Shown in pieces: positions 43,276-51,763 of a stretch of DNA of 64,000 bases. Under the pieces are notes generated by a model. It made no database searches. It had not been told where the DNA came from and worked only from the letters and a program-made list of their open reading frames with translations. The position numbers and the translations under genes were made by a program. How positions within the stretch are numbered: position 1 is the stretch's first letter; each line of letters starts with the position of its first letter. Location of the stretch: the NCBI RefSeq assembly GCF_002292295.1, contig NZ_DBBS01000005.1, forward strand, positions 1 to 64,000, written 5' to 3'. Source of the DNA: Sphingomonas sp. UBA978. Lineage in GTDB: Bacteria; Pseudomonadota; Alphaproteobacteria; Sphingomonadales; Sphingomonadaceae.

Positions 43276-43958
43276 AGCGCTTCTGGACCGAGGTCGCGGT
43301 CGACGCCGATCGCGTCGTGACGCTCGATGGCCGGCCGGTGCGCACGCCCGGCCGCGTGCCGCTCGCGCTGCCGACCGACGCGCTCGCGGCGTTGGTCGCG
43401 GCGGAATGGCGCGCGGTGCCGGAGACGGTCGATCCACGCGCGATGCCGCTGACCGGGCTGGCCAATGCGGCGATCGACCGGATCGCACCCGCGTCCGCGC
43501 CCTTCGCCGCCGGCCTCGCCGCTTATGGCGACAGCGACCTGCTCTATTACCGTGCCCAAACGCCCGATCCGCTGATCGACCGGCAGAAGGCCGCGTGGGA
43601 CCCGTGGCTCGACTGGGCGCGTGCGCGCTACGACGTGCATTTCGAAACCACCGCCGGCATCGTCCACCGCGCCCAGCCCACGGCGACGCGCGCGCGCCTC
43701 GGCGAAGCGGTGGCGGCGCTCGATCCGTTCCGGCTGGCGGGGCTGTCGCCGGTGGTGACGATCACCGGATCGCTGGTGCTCGCGCTCGCGCTGGTCGAAC
43801 GCGCCGGCGATGCGGACAGCCTGTGGGCGGCCGCTCACGTCGACGAAGACTGGCAGGCGGAGATGTGGGGCGAGGACGACCTCGCGACTCAGGCCCGCGC
43901 CCACAAGCGCCGCGAATTCGACGCCGCGTCGGCGTTCCTGTCCGCGCTGGAAACCTGA
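43272..43958 (+). CDS. ATP12-family F1-ATPase assembly chaperone
   Basis: Holds the alpha subunit during F1-ATPase assembly. The 228-residue product has the family opening KRFWTEVAVDADRVVTLDGRPV, then MPLTGLANAAIDRI and YGDSDLLYYRAQTPDPL, WDPWLDWARARYDVHFE and the acidic WGEDDLATQARAHKRREF. Length is normal for alphaproteobacteria. It overlaps the small membrane gene by four bases and ends in a gap facing gmk. Confidence 0.93.
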   Translation: MKRFWTEVAVDADRVVTLDGRPVRTPGRVPLALPTDALAALVAAEWRAVPETVDPRAMPLTGLANAAIDRIAPASAPFAAGLAAYGDSDLLYYRAQTPDPLIDRQKAAWDPWLDWARARYDVHFETTAGIVHRAQPTATRARLGEAVAALDPFRLAGLSPVVTITGSLVLALALVERAGDADSLWAAAHVDEDWQAEMWGEDDLATQARAHKRREFDAASAFLSALET

Positions 43959-43967
43959 CGGCCGCGA

Positions 43968-44633
43968 TCAGTGCGTTTCGGCGACCCGGGTCAGGCGGCG
44001 GATGAAGCCGATCAGGCCGGTCTGGCGTGACCGCTTCAACCGTTCCGCAGCCAGGATCGTCTTCACGCCCTTGAAACACTGATCGACGTCGTCGTTGACC
44101 AGCACATAGTCATAGCCGTCCCAGTGGCTGACCTCGTTGGCGGCGCGCGCCATCCGCGCGTCGATCACCTCGGCCGAATCGGTGTTGCGGTTGGTCAGGC
44201 GGGTACGAAGCTCCGCCATCGACGGCGGGAAGATGAACACGCGGACGACGTCGCCGCCGGCGATCTGGAACAGCTGCTGCGCGCCCTGCCAGTCGATGTC
44301 GAACAGCACGTCCTTACCCGCCGCCAGCATCTCTTCGACCTGTGCGCGCGGCGTGCCGTAGCGGTGGCCGAAGACGTGCGCCCATTCGAGGAATTCGTCC
44401 TCCGCGGCCATGCGGCGGAATTCCTCGAGGTCGACGAAATGATAGTCCTTGCCGTCGGTTTCGCCGGGCCGGATCGTCCGCGTCGTCGCCGACACCGACA
44501 TCGCCAGTTCGGGTTCGTCGGCCAGCAATTTGCGCGCGATGGTGGACTTGCCCGCGCCGGATGGCGAAGACAGCACGAACAGGACGCCACGGCGGCGGAA
44601 GTTGTGCGGATCGGTGGGGAGGGACGACGGCAT
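43968..44633 (-). CDS. gmk: Guanylate kinase
   Basis: Converts GMP to GDP. The 221-residue product has the P-loop SSPSGAGKST, the GMP-binding TTRTIRPGETDGKDYHF and VFGHRYGTP, then FDIDWQGAQQL. ATG 44633 (MPSSLPTDP) gives the usual N-terminus. Its start codon overlaps the ATG of the DUF2585 gene on the other strand, so at least one start is not this one or the two promoters lie inside each other's genes. Confidence 0.95.
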   Translation of the reverse strand: MPSSLPTDPHNFRRRGVLFVLSSPSGAGKSTIARKLLADEPELAMSVSATTRTIRPGETDGKDYHFVDLEEFRRMAAEDEFLEWAHVFGHRYGTPRAQVEEMLAAGKDVLFDIDWQGAQQLFQIAGGDVVRVFIFPPSMAELRTRLTNRNTDSAEVIDARMARAANEVSHWDGYDYVLVNDDVDQCFKGVKTILAAERLKRSRQTGLIGFIRRLTRVAETH

Positions 44634-45234
44634 GCGCGCTAGTGGCGTCTGGGTGGGGCGGGCGTCAAGCATCGGTGGCCGGCTCGCCGCGAAAAGTGCG
44701 TGGTTGATCCCGCTGCTGCTGGTCGCCACCGCTGCGATCCTGCTGCTGATGGGCCGGTCGGCGATCTGCCCCTGCGGCCGGATCGCGCTGTGGCACGGCG
44801 CGGTCCAGTCCGACCAGAACAGCCAGCAGCTTTCCGACTGGTACAGCCTCAGCCATATCGTCCACGGTCTGCTCTTTTATGGCATCACCCGGCTCGCGCT
44901 GCGCCGCTGGCCATGGACCGCGCGGCTGGTCGTCGCGGTGGCGATCGAGGCGGGGTGGGAAATCCTGGAAAATTCGCCGCTGATTATCGATCGCTATCGC
45001 AGCGTCACCATGGCCTGGGGCTATACCGGGGACAGCGGGCTCAATTCGATCAGCGACATCGCGATGATGATGCTCGGATTCGCGATCGCCCGGCGCCTGC
45101 CATGGTGGGCGAGCGCCGGGCTGGTCGTGATCCTCGAACTGGTCGCACTGGCCGCGATCCGCGACAATCTGACGCTCAACCTGCTGATGCTAATCGCGCC
45201 CGTGGACGCGATCCGCATCTGGCAGGCGGGTTAG
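44632..45234 (+). CDS. DUF2585 membrane protein
   Basis: A 200-residue membrane protein of DUF2585 (UPF0314-like). The signature runs GRSAICPCGRIALWHGAVQSDQNSQ near 55, DWYSLSHIVHGLLFY near 85, EAGWEILENSPLIIDRYR and DSGLNSISDIAMMMLGF. There are about five hydrophobic segments. The start is uncertain: ATG 44632 lies on top of the gmk start; GTG 44653 or TTG 44704 would give shorter, still full-domain proteins. Stop at 45234 overlaps the end of the next gene on the minus strand by four bases. Confidence 0.82.
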   Translation: MRASGVWVGRASSIGGRLAAKSAWLIPLLLVATAAILLLMGRSAICPCGRIALWHGAVQSDQNSQQLSDWYSLSHIVHGLLFYGITRLALRRWPWTARLVVAVAIEAGWEILENSPLIIDRYRSVTMAWGYTGDSGLNSISDIAMMMLGFAIARRLPWWASAGLVVILELVALAAIRDNLTLNLLMLIAPVDAIRIWQAG

Positions 45235-45422
45235 ATCCGTCCGCGGCGGCGATCATAGGCCTTCTTGGCGACATAGCCGCCGCCGAGCAGCATGCCGAGC
45301 GGGCCCATCCGGCGCATCGCACCCATGGTCAGCGCGCCGATCGCTGCGCCCTTCATGCCGTTGCCGCCCTCGCGACGACCCATTTCGCGCCCGACGAGCG
45401 CACCGATAATCTTGCCGATCAT
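45231..45422 (-). CDS. Small glycine-zipper-like membrane protein
   Basis: A 63-residue protein with Gly-rich helices (IGKIIGALVGREMG, GNGMKGAAIGALTMGAM, LGMLLGGGYVAKKA) and a basic tail. Similar one- to two-helix proteins are common in sphingomonads with no assigned role. Its ATG overlaps the stop of the preceding gene (45419-45631) by ATGA, so they are expressed together. Confidence 0.65.
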   Translation of the reverse strand: MIGKIIGALVGREMGRREGGNGMKGAAIGALTMGAMRRMGPLGMLLGGGYVAKKAYDRRRGRI

Positions 45423-45631
45423 GCTTCCACCTTTCCGAAAATCTGGTCCTTGAGCTCCGTCGCACCGCGCAGCACCGCCCAGCCGACCGCATAGGTGACG
45501 GCGAGCGGCAGCACGATCTTGAGCACGTTCGCCGTCACCGCACCGATGATCGCGCCGTCCGCGACGCCGTCGTCGCCCGATATCGAATCGATCGCCGCGC
45601 CGATCAGCGCGCCTGTGGTTGTCGTGCTCAC
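45419..45631 (-). CDS. Small hydrophobic protein, GTG start
   Basis: A 70-residue protein beginning with GTG (STTTTGALIGAAIDSISG); AGGGG lies ten bases before. It carries an acidic stretch SGDDGVADGAIIGAV, a membrane segment VLKIVLPLAVTYAVGWAVL and ends ELKDQIFGKVEA. It is the first gene of a two-gene unit. Function not recognised. Confidence 0.6.
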   Translation of the reverse strand: MSTTTTGALIGAAIDSISGDDGVADGAIIGAVTANVLKIVLPLAVTYAVGWAVLRGATELKDQIFGKVEA

Positions 45632-45702
45632 ATCATGCCCCTTGCGGTGTGGTGCTTCGAAGCGCGCGAACCGCGGGGAAGTTCCTCGTGACGGCCGCGC
45701 CG

Positions 45703-47091
45703 CTAGCGGCCGATCATCGTCTCGGGCCGTACCAGCCGGTCGAACGTCGCCGCGTCGACGAGGCCCAGCTCCAGCCCCGCCTGCTTCAGCGTCTGCCCCG
45801 TCTGGTGCGCGTGCTTGGCGATCTTCGCGGCATTGTCGTAGCCGACCTCGGGCGCCAGCGCGGTGACCAGCATCAGCGACTGTTCGACGAGCGCGCCGAT
45901 CCGCTCGCGATTGGCCTTCAGCCCGTCCACCGTCCGCTCGGCGAAGCTCTGCATGCCGACGCTCAGCAGCGCGATCGAACGGAGCACGTTCGCGCCGATC
46001 AACGGCTTGAAGACGTTCAATTCCATATGGCCCTGCAAGCCGCCGACCGTCACCGCGACATTGTTGCCCATCACCTGCGCCGCGACCATCGTCAGCATCT
46101 CGGCCTGCGTAGGATTGACCTTGCCGGGCATGATCGAGCTGCCCGGCTCGTTGGCGGGCAGCTCCAGCTCGCCGAGGCCGGAGCGCGGCCCCGACCCGAG
46201 CAGGCGGATATCGTTCGCGATCTTGGTCAGCGCCACCGCCAGCACGTTGAGCGTGCCGTGCAGGTCGACCAGACCGTCGTTCGACGCCAATGCCTCGAAC
46301 TTGTTGGGCGCGGTGACGAACGGCAGGCCGGTCAACGCCGCGATTTCGGCCGCCACCGCCTCGGCAAAGCCCGCCGGCGCGTTGAGCCCGGTGCCGACCG
46401 CGGTGCCGCCCTGCGCCAGCGGCATGATGTTGCGCTCCAGCGTCCCCGCGATCCGGTCGCGCGCATTGGCCAGCTGCTGGACGTAGCCGGAAAATTCCTG
46501 TCCCAGCGTCAGTGGCGTCGCGTCCTGTAGGTGCGTGCGGCCGATCTTGACCAGATCGTCCCATTCCGCCGCCTTCGCCGACAGCGCCTCGTGCAGCCGG
46601 TCGAGCGCGGGATACAGGTGCCGCGTTACAGCGAGGGCAGCCGCGACGTGGAGCGCGGTTGGGAAGCTGTCGTTCGACGACTGGCCGCGGTTGACGTCGT
46701 CGTTGGGGTGCACCGGCGTCTTGCCGCCGCGCGTGCCCGCCAGCACCTCGTTGGCGCGGCCCGCGATCACCTCGTTGACGTTCATGTTCGACTGGGTGCC
46801 GCTGCCCGTCTGCCAGATCACCAGCGGAAACTGGTCGTCGAGCCGGCCGGCCGCGATCTCCTCCGCCGCGGCCTCGATCGCATCGGCCGTGTCGGCGGCA
46901 AGGCCATGCCGGCGGTTCACCCGTGCCGCCGCCCGCTTCACGATCGCCAGCGCATGAACGATCTCCACCGGCATCCGTTCGCGCGGGCCGAACGGGAAAT
47001 TCTCGAGACTGCGCTCGGTCTGCGCGCCCCAATAGGCGTCGGCGGGAACGTCGATCGGCCCGATCGAATCGGTTTCGGTGCGTGTGGTCAT
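45703..47091 (-). CDS. fumC: Fumarate hydratase, class II
   Basis: TCA-cycle enzyme adding water to fumarate to give malate; iron-free. The 462-residue product has IWQTGSGTQSNMNVNEV near 100, the HPNDDVNRGQSSNDSFPTA segment, GRTHLQDATPLTLGQE with the catalytic His, and the signature GSSIMPGKVNPTQAEM with the catalytic Ser. The start MTTRTETDSIG at 47091 is the family-like one. The N-acetyltransferase gene follows upstream on the same strand. Confidence 0.96.
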   Translation of the reverse strand: MTTRTETDSIGPIDVPADAYWGAQTERSLENFPFGPRERMPVEIVHALAIVKRAAARVNRRHGLAADTADAIEAAAEEIAAGRLDDQFPLVIWQTGSGTQSNMNVNEVIAGRANEVLAGTRGGKTPVHPNDDVNRGQSSNDSFPTALHVAAALAVTRHLYPALDRLHEALSAKAAEWDDLVKIGRTHLQDATPLTLGQEFSGYVQQLANARDRIAGTLERNIMPLAQGGTAVGTGLNAPAGFAEAVAAEIAALTGLPFVTAPNKFEALASNDGLVDLHGTLNVLAVALTKIANDIRLLGSGPRSGLGELELPANEPGSSIMPGKVNPTQAEMLTMVAAQVMGNNVAVTVGGLQGHMELNVFKPLIGANVLRSIALLSVGMQSFAERTVDGLKANRERIGALVEQSLMLVTALAPEVGYDNAAKIAKHAHQTGQTLKQAGLELGLVDAATFDRLVRPETMIGR

Positions 47092-47113
47092 ACCCAACAA
47101 CCGCACGAAGCGG

Positions 47114-47542
47114 TCAGTCGATCCGCTTGCGCAGAAAGAACCGCGCTTCGCCCGGCGGGAAATCGTCGATCCGGCCGACGACGTCATACCCCAGCTTCTC
47201 GTAGAAGCCGCGCGCCTGGAAACTGAACGTATCGAGCCATACGCCAACACAGCCCAGCCGCCGCGCTTCCTCCTCTGCCGCCAGCATCAGCGCACGACCC
47301 CGCCCCTGCCCCTTCAGCGCGGGTGGCACGGCCAGATATTGCACGAACAACCAGCGAAAACCGGTCAGGCCCCACAGCCCGCCGACGATGGCCCCGTCCG
47401 CGTCGCGCAGCACGATCGCGACCGTATGCCGCTCGGTCGGGCCGACCATCGTCTCGTTATAGGCGACCAGCGGCGCAAGGATCGCCTCCCGATCCGCCTC
47501 GGACGGCGCGGAGACAATCTCCGGATCGCCGGCCGCGCTCAT
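47114..47542 (-). CDS. GNAT-family N-acetyltransferase
   Basis: Acetyl-CoA dependent acetyltransferase, 142 residues. The core shows LWGLTGFRWLFVQYLAVPPAL (motif strand), KGQGRGRALMLAAEEEARRLG with the Q/R-x2-G-x-G/A CoA loop, and FSFQARGFYEKLGYDVVGRID. Acceptor unknown. It begins inside the sspB stop (ATGA), so it shares that message. Confidence 0.9.
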   Translation of the reverse strand: MSAAGDPEIVSAPSEADREAILAPLVAYNETMVGPTERHTVAIVLRDADGAIVGGLWGLTGFRWLFVQYLAVPPALKGQGRGRALMLAAEEEARRLGCVGVWLDTFSFQARGFYEKLGYDVVGRIDDFPPGEARFFLRKRID

Positions 47543-48024
47543 TTCTTCCGCTTGAAATCCACGCTGACGACGTTCGACCCATCCGCCGCCGGCGTCACCG
47601 CCGGGCCGTCGTTCTCCGCCTCGTCATGCGGCTCCGGCCCGTCGCTCGGGTCTTCGGTCGCCTGGAAGCGCAGCTCGAAATTCACCGCCGGATCGTGGAA
47701 TCCGGTGATCGCCGAATAGGGGATGACCAGCTTGGACGGCACCTGGTTGAAGCTCAGCCCGACCGAGAATTTCCGCTCGTCGACCAGCAGGTCCCAATAG
47801 CGGTTCTGGAGGACGATCGTCATCTCGTCCGGGAATCGCTCGATCAGCCGCTGCGGGATGTCGACGCCCGGCGCCTGCGTCTTGAAGGTGATGTAGAAAT
47901 GATGCTCGCCCGGCAGGCCGCCCGATTCGGCGACGGAGCCGAGCACGCGGCCCACGACGGCACGCAAGGCCTCCTGGACGATCTCGTCATAGGGGATAAG
48001 GCTATCTGGCAGGCCGTCGGTCAT
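47539..48024 (-). CDS. sspB: ClpXP adaptor SspB (alphaproteobacterial type)
   Basis: Delivers tagged proteins to the ClpXP protease. The 161-residue product has IPYDEIVQEALRAVVGRVLG, a barrel segment HHFYITFKTQAPGVDIPQRL and LVIPYSAITGFHDPAVNFELRF, then an acidic linker and the C-terminal VVSVDFKRKK tail that docks on ClpX. Correct length for the alpha branch. It is divergent from hisB. Confidence 0.93.
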   Translation of the reverse strand: MTDGLPDSLIPYDEIVQEALRAVVGRVLGSVAESGGLPGEHHFYITFKTQAPGVDIPQRLIERFPDEMTIVLQNRYWDLLVDERKFSVGLSFNQVPSKLVIPYSAITGFHDPAVNFELRFQATEDPSDGPEPHDEAENDGPAVTPAADGSNVVSVDFKRKK

Positions 48025-48096
48025 GCCCCTTGGGTAGCGGACCGGACGGCGGGGTCAAGATTGTGTGTGCCGCCACACACGCTATGGAGCGTGACG

Positions 48097-48684
48097 ATGC
48101 GCACCGCCACGATCAACCGCTCCACCGCCGAAACGCGGATCGACGTCACCGTCAATCTCGACGGCACCGGCGTCTATTCGATCAACACCGGCATCGGCTT
48201 CCTCGATCATATGGTCGAACAGCTGTCCCGCCACGGCCTGATCGACATCGACCTCAAGGTCGACGGCGACCTCCATATCGACGGGCACCACACCGTCGAG
48301 GATTCGGCGCTGGCACTGGGCCAGGCGGTGGCGCAGGCGCTCGGCGACAAGCGCGGCATCCGCCGCTACGGCGACGCACTCAGCCCGATGGACGAGACGC
48401 TGACCCGCGTCGCGCTCGATATCTCGGGGCGGCCGTGGCTGGTGTGGAAGACCGCCTTCACCGTCTCGCGCCTCGGCGAGCTCGACACCGAGCTAATCGA
48501 ACACTGGTTCCACAGCTTCGCGCAGACCGCCGGCATCACGCTGCACGTCGAGACGCTGTACGGCACCAACAACCACCATATCGTCGAGGCCGCGTACAAG
48601 GGCCTCGCCCGCGCGCTGCGCACCGCGGTCGAGATCGACCCGCGCAAGGCGGACGCGATCCCCTCGACCAAGGGCGTGCTATGA
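48097..48684 (+). CDS. hisB: Imidazoleglycerol-phosphate dehydratase
   Basis: Sixth step of histidine synthesis: dehydrates imidazole-glycerol phosphate. The 195-residue monofunctional form has GIGFLDHMVEQLSRHG, HIDGHHTVEDSALALG and the matching second-repeat EHWFHSFAQTAGITLHV and NNHHIVEAAYKGLARALR, giving the paired manganese His sites. GGAG lies before ATG 48097. It opens the local his run hisB-yciI-hisH-hisA. Confidence 0.97.
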   Translation: MRTATINRSTAETRIDVTVNLDGTGVYSINTGIGFLDHMVEQLSRHGLIDIDLKVDGDLHIDGHHTVEDSALALGQAVAQALGDKRGIRRYGDALSPMDETLTRVALDISGRPWLVWKTAFTVSRLGELDTELIEHWFHSFAQTAGITLHVETLYGTNNHHIVEAAYKGLARALRTAVEIDPRKADAIPSTKGVL

Positions 48685-49001
48685 CCGAACCCTTCACCCG
48701 CCCCGGCACCGACCTTTGCGTCGTGTCGCTGACCTATGGTGACGACATCGGCGCGATCGATGCGGCGATGGGCGCGCATGTCGACTGGCTGTCGGACGGC
48801 TATGCCAACGGCGTGCTGCTCGCCTCCGGCCGCAAGCAGCCGCGCACCGGCGGCGTCATCATCGCGATCGGCAACCGCGCCGAGGTCGAGGCGCTGATCG
48901 CCAACGATCCGTTCGTGTCGAAGGGGCTGGCGAGCGCGGAGATCATCCCCTTCACCGCGAGCATGGCGGCGACCCCGCTCGCCGACCTGCTGTCGTCATG
49001 A
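48681..49001 (+). CDS. YciI-like protein inside the his run
   Basis: A 106-residue YciI-type (dimeric alpha-beta barrel) protein: TDLCVVSLTYGDDIGAIDAAMGAHVDWLSDGYANGVLLASGRK, read in parts as the typical YciI opening with the His and Asp pair HVDWL, then RTGGVIIAIGNR and ANDPFVSKGLAS. It starts and ends inside the codons of hisB and hisH, so it is co-translated with them. Function in histidine synthesis is not established; it could deal with a by-product, which is a guess. Confidence 0.8.
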   Translation: MTEPFTRPGTDLCVVSLTYGDDIGAIDAAMGAHVDWLSDGYANGVLLASGRKQPRTGGVIIAIGNRAEVEALIANDPFVSKGLASAEIIPFTASMAATPLADLLSS

Positions 49002-49603
49002 CGATCGCGCTGATCGACTATGGCGCGGGCAACCTGCACTCGGTCGAGAATGCGCTGCGCGCGGCGGGCGCGACCGACCTGACCGTCACCGCCGATCCCG
49101 ATGTGGTGGCAAAGGCCGACCGCATCGTCCTGCCCGGCGTCGGTGCCTTCGGCGCCTGCGCGGCCGCGCTGCGCGGCGTGCCGGGCATGGTCGAGGCGAT
49201 GGAACGCCGCGTCCGCCGCGAGGCCGCGCCGTTCCTCGGCGTCTGCGTCGGCATGCAGCTGATGGCGGACGTCGGCGAGGAGATGGGCCAGCACCGCGGC
49301 CTCGGCTGGGTGCGCGGCCGCGTCCGCCGGATCGAGCCCGGCACAATGGACGCCAAGGTCCCGCACATGGGGTGGAACGACGTGCGCCCGGTGTCCGACC
49401 ATGCGCTGGTTTCCCCGGGGGAAGCCTATTTTCTCCACAGCTACGCCTATGAGGGCGAGGACGTGATCGCGACCAGCGACCATGCCGGCCCGGTCACCGC
49501 CGCGATCGCGCGCGACACGATGCTCGGCGTCCAGTTCCACCCCGAAAAGAGCCAGCGCTACGGGCTGGTGATGCTCGCAAAATTCCTGGAGTGGCGGCCA
49601 TGA
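48998..49603 (+). CDS. hisH: Imidazole glycerol phosphate synthase, glutaminase subunit
   Basis: Supplies ammonia from glutamine to HisF. The 201-residue product has the nucleophile Cys in FLGVCVGMQLM near residue 82 and the His-Glu pair in GVQFHPEKSQ near 183. Expected length. Coupled by ATGA on both sides with the YciI-like gene and hisA. Confidence 0.97.
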   Translation: MTIALIDYGAGNLHSVENALRAAGATDLTVTADPDVVAKADRIVLPGVGAFGACAAALRGVPGMVEAMERRVRREAAPFLGVCVGMQLMADVGEEMGQHRGLGWVRGRVRRIEPGTMDAKVPHMGWNDVRPVSDHALVSPGEAYFLHSYAYEGEDVIATSDHAGPVTAAIARDTMLGVQFHPEKSQRYGLVMLAKFLEWRP

Positions 49604-50340
49604 GCCTGATCGTCTTCCCCGCCATCGACCTGAAGGGCGGCCAGGTCGTCCGCCTCGCCGAGGGCGACATGGACCGCGCCACCGTCTATGGCGACGACCC
49701 CGCCGCGCAGGCGATGCTGTTCGCCGACGCCGGCGCGCAGCATCTCCACGTCGTCGACCTCGATGGCGCCTTCGCCGGTGAATCGGTCAACGGCGAAGCG
49801 GTACGCGGCATCGTCGAACGCTTCCCCGGCCACGTCCAGCTCGGCGGCGGCATCCGCAACCGCGCCAGCGTCGAACGCTGGTTCGACCTCGGCGTGTCGC
49901 GCGTCGTCATCGGCACCGCGGCGCTGGACGATCCCGATTTCGTCCGCGGCGCGGCGCGCGACTTCCCCGGCGGCGTCGTCGTCGCGGTCGATGCGCGCGA
50001 CGGCATGGTCGCGACCAAGGGCTGGGCGGACGTCTCCACGACCAGCGTCGTCGATCTCGCCCGCCGGTTCGAGGATGCCGGCGTCGCGTCGCTGCTGTTC
50101 ACCGACGTCGGCCGCGACGGCCTGCTGAAAGGATGCAACGTCGAGGCGACGGTCGACCTCGCCCGCTCGGTCTCGATTCCGGTCATCGCCAGCGGCGGCG
50201 TCAAGGGGATCGCGGAAATCCACGTCCTCGCTCTCCACGTCCGCGACGGCGTCGAAGGCGTCATCACCGGCCGCGCCCTCTACGACGGCCGCCTCGACCT
50301 GTCCGCGGCGCTCGGCGTGGCGCGGGCGGCGGCAGAATAA
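49600..50340 (+). CDS. hisA: Phosphoribosylformimino-5-aminoimidazole carboxamide ribotide isomerase
   Basis: TIM-barrel Amadori isomerase of histidine synthesis. The 246-residue product opens VFPAIDLKGGQVVRLAEGDM with catalytic Asp8, has QLGGGIRNRAS, VIGTAALDDPDF and VDARDGMVATKG, and the second Asp in FTDVGRDGLLKG. Start overlaps hisH (ATGA). It is followed not by hisF directly but by an inverted-repeat element of about 215 bases. Confidence 0.97.
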   Translation: MSLIVFPAIDLKGGQVVRLAEGDMDRATVYGDDPAAQAMLFADAGAQHLHVVDLDGAFAGESVNGEAVRGIVERFPGHVQLGGGIRNRASVERWFDLGVSRVVIGTAALDDPDFVRGAARDFPGGVVVAVDARDGMVATKGWADVSTTSVVDLARRFEDAGVASLLFTDVGRDGLLKGCNVEATVDLARSVSIPVIASGGVKGIAEIHVLALHVRDGVEGVITGRALYDGRLDLSAALGVARAAAE

Positions 50341-50343
50341 TGC

Positions 50344-50557
50344 TCACGCGAAAGCGCGAAGACGCGAAGAGGGTGCGCGCAGAGGCGCAGAGGACGCAGC
50401 GATGTCCGATGCCGCGCGAAGCGCTCTCCCCATTCCTGCGCAGCGGATCCCGAACCGAGCGCTGGCCCGACCGGCCTCCCCACATGGGCTCTGCGTCCTC
50501 TGCGCCTCCGCGCGCTAATCCTTTTTCTCTCCGCGTCTCCGCGTCTCCGCGCGAACA
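50344..50557. repeat. Long inverted-repeat element between hisA and hisF
   Basis: CGCGCAGAGGCGCAGAGG at 50376-50393, continuing to 50399, is inverted at 50491-50514 with one mismatch (24-base arms). Outside these, CGCGAAGACGCGAAGAG-like words at 50355-50371 face TCTCCGCGTCTCCGCG copies at 50528-50553. The element splits an otherwise close-packed his run and resembles the one between glyS and glyQ. Confidence 0.82.
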
Positions 50558-50584
50558 AACCTTCTCCATCCGACGAGCCACAGC

Positions 50585-51352
50585 ATGACCGTACGCGCCC
50601 GCGTCATCCCCTGTCTCGACGTGGCCAACGGCCGCGTCGTGAAGGGCGTCAATTTCGTCGAACTGCGCGACGCCGGCGATCCGGTGGAACAGGCGCGCGC
50701 CTATGACGCCGCGGGCGCCGACGAACTGTGCTTCCTCGACATCACTGCATCTCACGAGGATCGCGGCACCATCCTCGACGTCGTCCGGCGCACCGCCGCG
50801 GTCTGCTTCATGCCCCTGACCGTCGGCGGCGGCGTGCGCAGCGCCGACGATGCCCGGGCGCTGCTGCTCGCCGGTGCCGACAAGGTCGCGGTCAATTCCG
50901 CCGCGGTCGCCCGGCCGGAGGTCGTCGCCGACATCGCGGAGCGGTTCGGCAGCCAGTGCTGCGTCGCCTCGGTCGACGCCCGCCGTGTCGGCGAGCGCTG
51001 GGAGGTGTTCACCCATGGCGGCCGCCGCCCGACCGGGATCGACGCGATCGCGCATGCCGTCCACCTCGCCGATCTCGGCGCGGGCGAATTGCTCGTCACC
51101 TCGATGGACCGCGACGGCACGCGCAGCGGCTACGACCTCGCGCTGGTCCGCGCCATCGCCGACCGCGTCAGCGTTCCCGTCGTCGCGAGCGGCGGCGTCG
51201 GCGGCCTCGACGACCTCGTCGCCGGCATCCGCGACGGCCATGCCAGCGCCGTCCTCGCCGCCTCGATCTTCCACTTCGGCGAGGCGAGCATCGCCGATGC
51301 GCATGCCGCGCTCGCCGCGGCCGGAATCCCGGTGCGGCAACCGGTCGTTTAG
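50585..51352 (+). CDS. hisF: Imidazole glycerol phosphate synthase, cyclase subunit
   Basis: TIM-barrel partner of HisH making the imidazole ring and AICAR. The 255-residue product opens RVIPCLDVANGRVVKGVNF with catalytic Asp11, has LDITASHEDRG, LTVGGGVRSADDA and the second Asp in TSMDRDGTRSGYD. Full length. It resumes the his order after the repeat element. Confidence 0.97.
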   Translation: MTVRARVIPCLDVANGRVVKGVNFVELRDAGDPVEQARAYDAAGADELCFLDITASHEDRGTILDVVRRTAAVCFMPLTVGGGVRSADDARALLLAGADKVAVNSAAVARPEVVADIAERFGSQCCVASVDARRVGERWEVFTHGGRRPTGIDAIAHAVHLADLGAGELLVTSMDRDGTRSGYDLALVRAIADRVSVPVVASGGVGGLDDLVAGIRDGHASAVLAASIFHFGEASIADAHAALAAAGIPVRQPVV

Positions 51353-51388
51353 GGCTTCGGCAACGCTTCGCGGGCATATCACAGGGTC

Positions 51389-51763
51389 ATGTATTCGATC
51401 GTTTTTCGCCACGACCTCAACCTCGTAGACATCAAATGGACCGGCCTGTTCGACCAGCCCTCCGTCGATGCCTATGCCGACGAACTGATCCGCCGTTTCC
51501 GCGAGGAGGGCTTCCGCACCGGCTATCGCCTGCGCATGGATATGAGCGGCACCAGCGTCCAGCCGGTCGACGCGGCACAGGCGATCAACCGCCGGCTCGG
51601 CGCCTTCCATCGCGCCAGCCGGATCGCGATCGTCGCCACCAGCGCGATCACGCGGCTGCAAGTGCGCCGATTCATGACGCAGGACTATCTGCGCATCTTC
51701 GATTGCGCCGACGCCGCGCTCGACTGGCTCGTCGCCGCCGATGCACGGACGCAGGCGGCATGA
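51389..51763 (+). CDS. STAS/SpoIIAA-like hypothetical protein
   Basis: A 124-residue soluble protein with an alternating strand-helix pattern: YSIVFRHDLNLVDIKWTGLF, RLRMDMSGTSVQPVDAA, RIAIVATSAITRLQVRRFM, YLRIFDCADAALDWL. This resembles the SpoIIAA-like STAS fold, where such proteins act as binding modules, but the assignment is by pattern only. It sits between hisF and hisE and overlaps the next small gene by ATGA. Confidence 0.65.
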   Translation: MYSIVFRHDLNLVDIKWTGLFDQPSVDAYADELIRRFREEGFRTGYRLRMDMSGTSVQPVDAAQAINRRLGAFHRASRIAIVATSAITRLQVRRFMTQDYLRIFDCADAALDWLVAADARTQAA

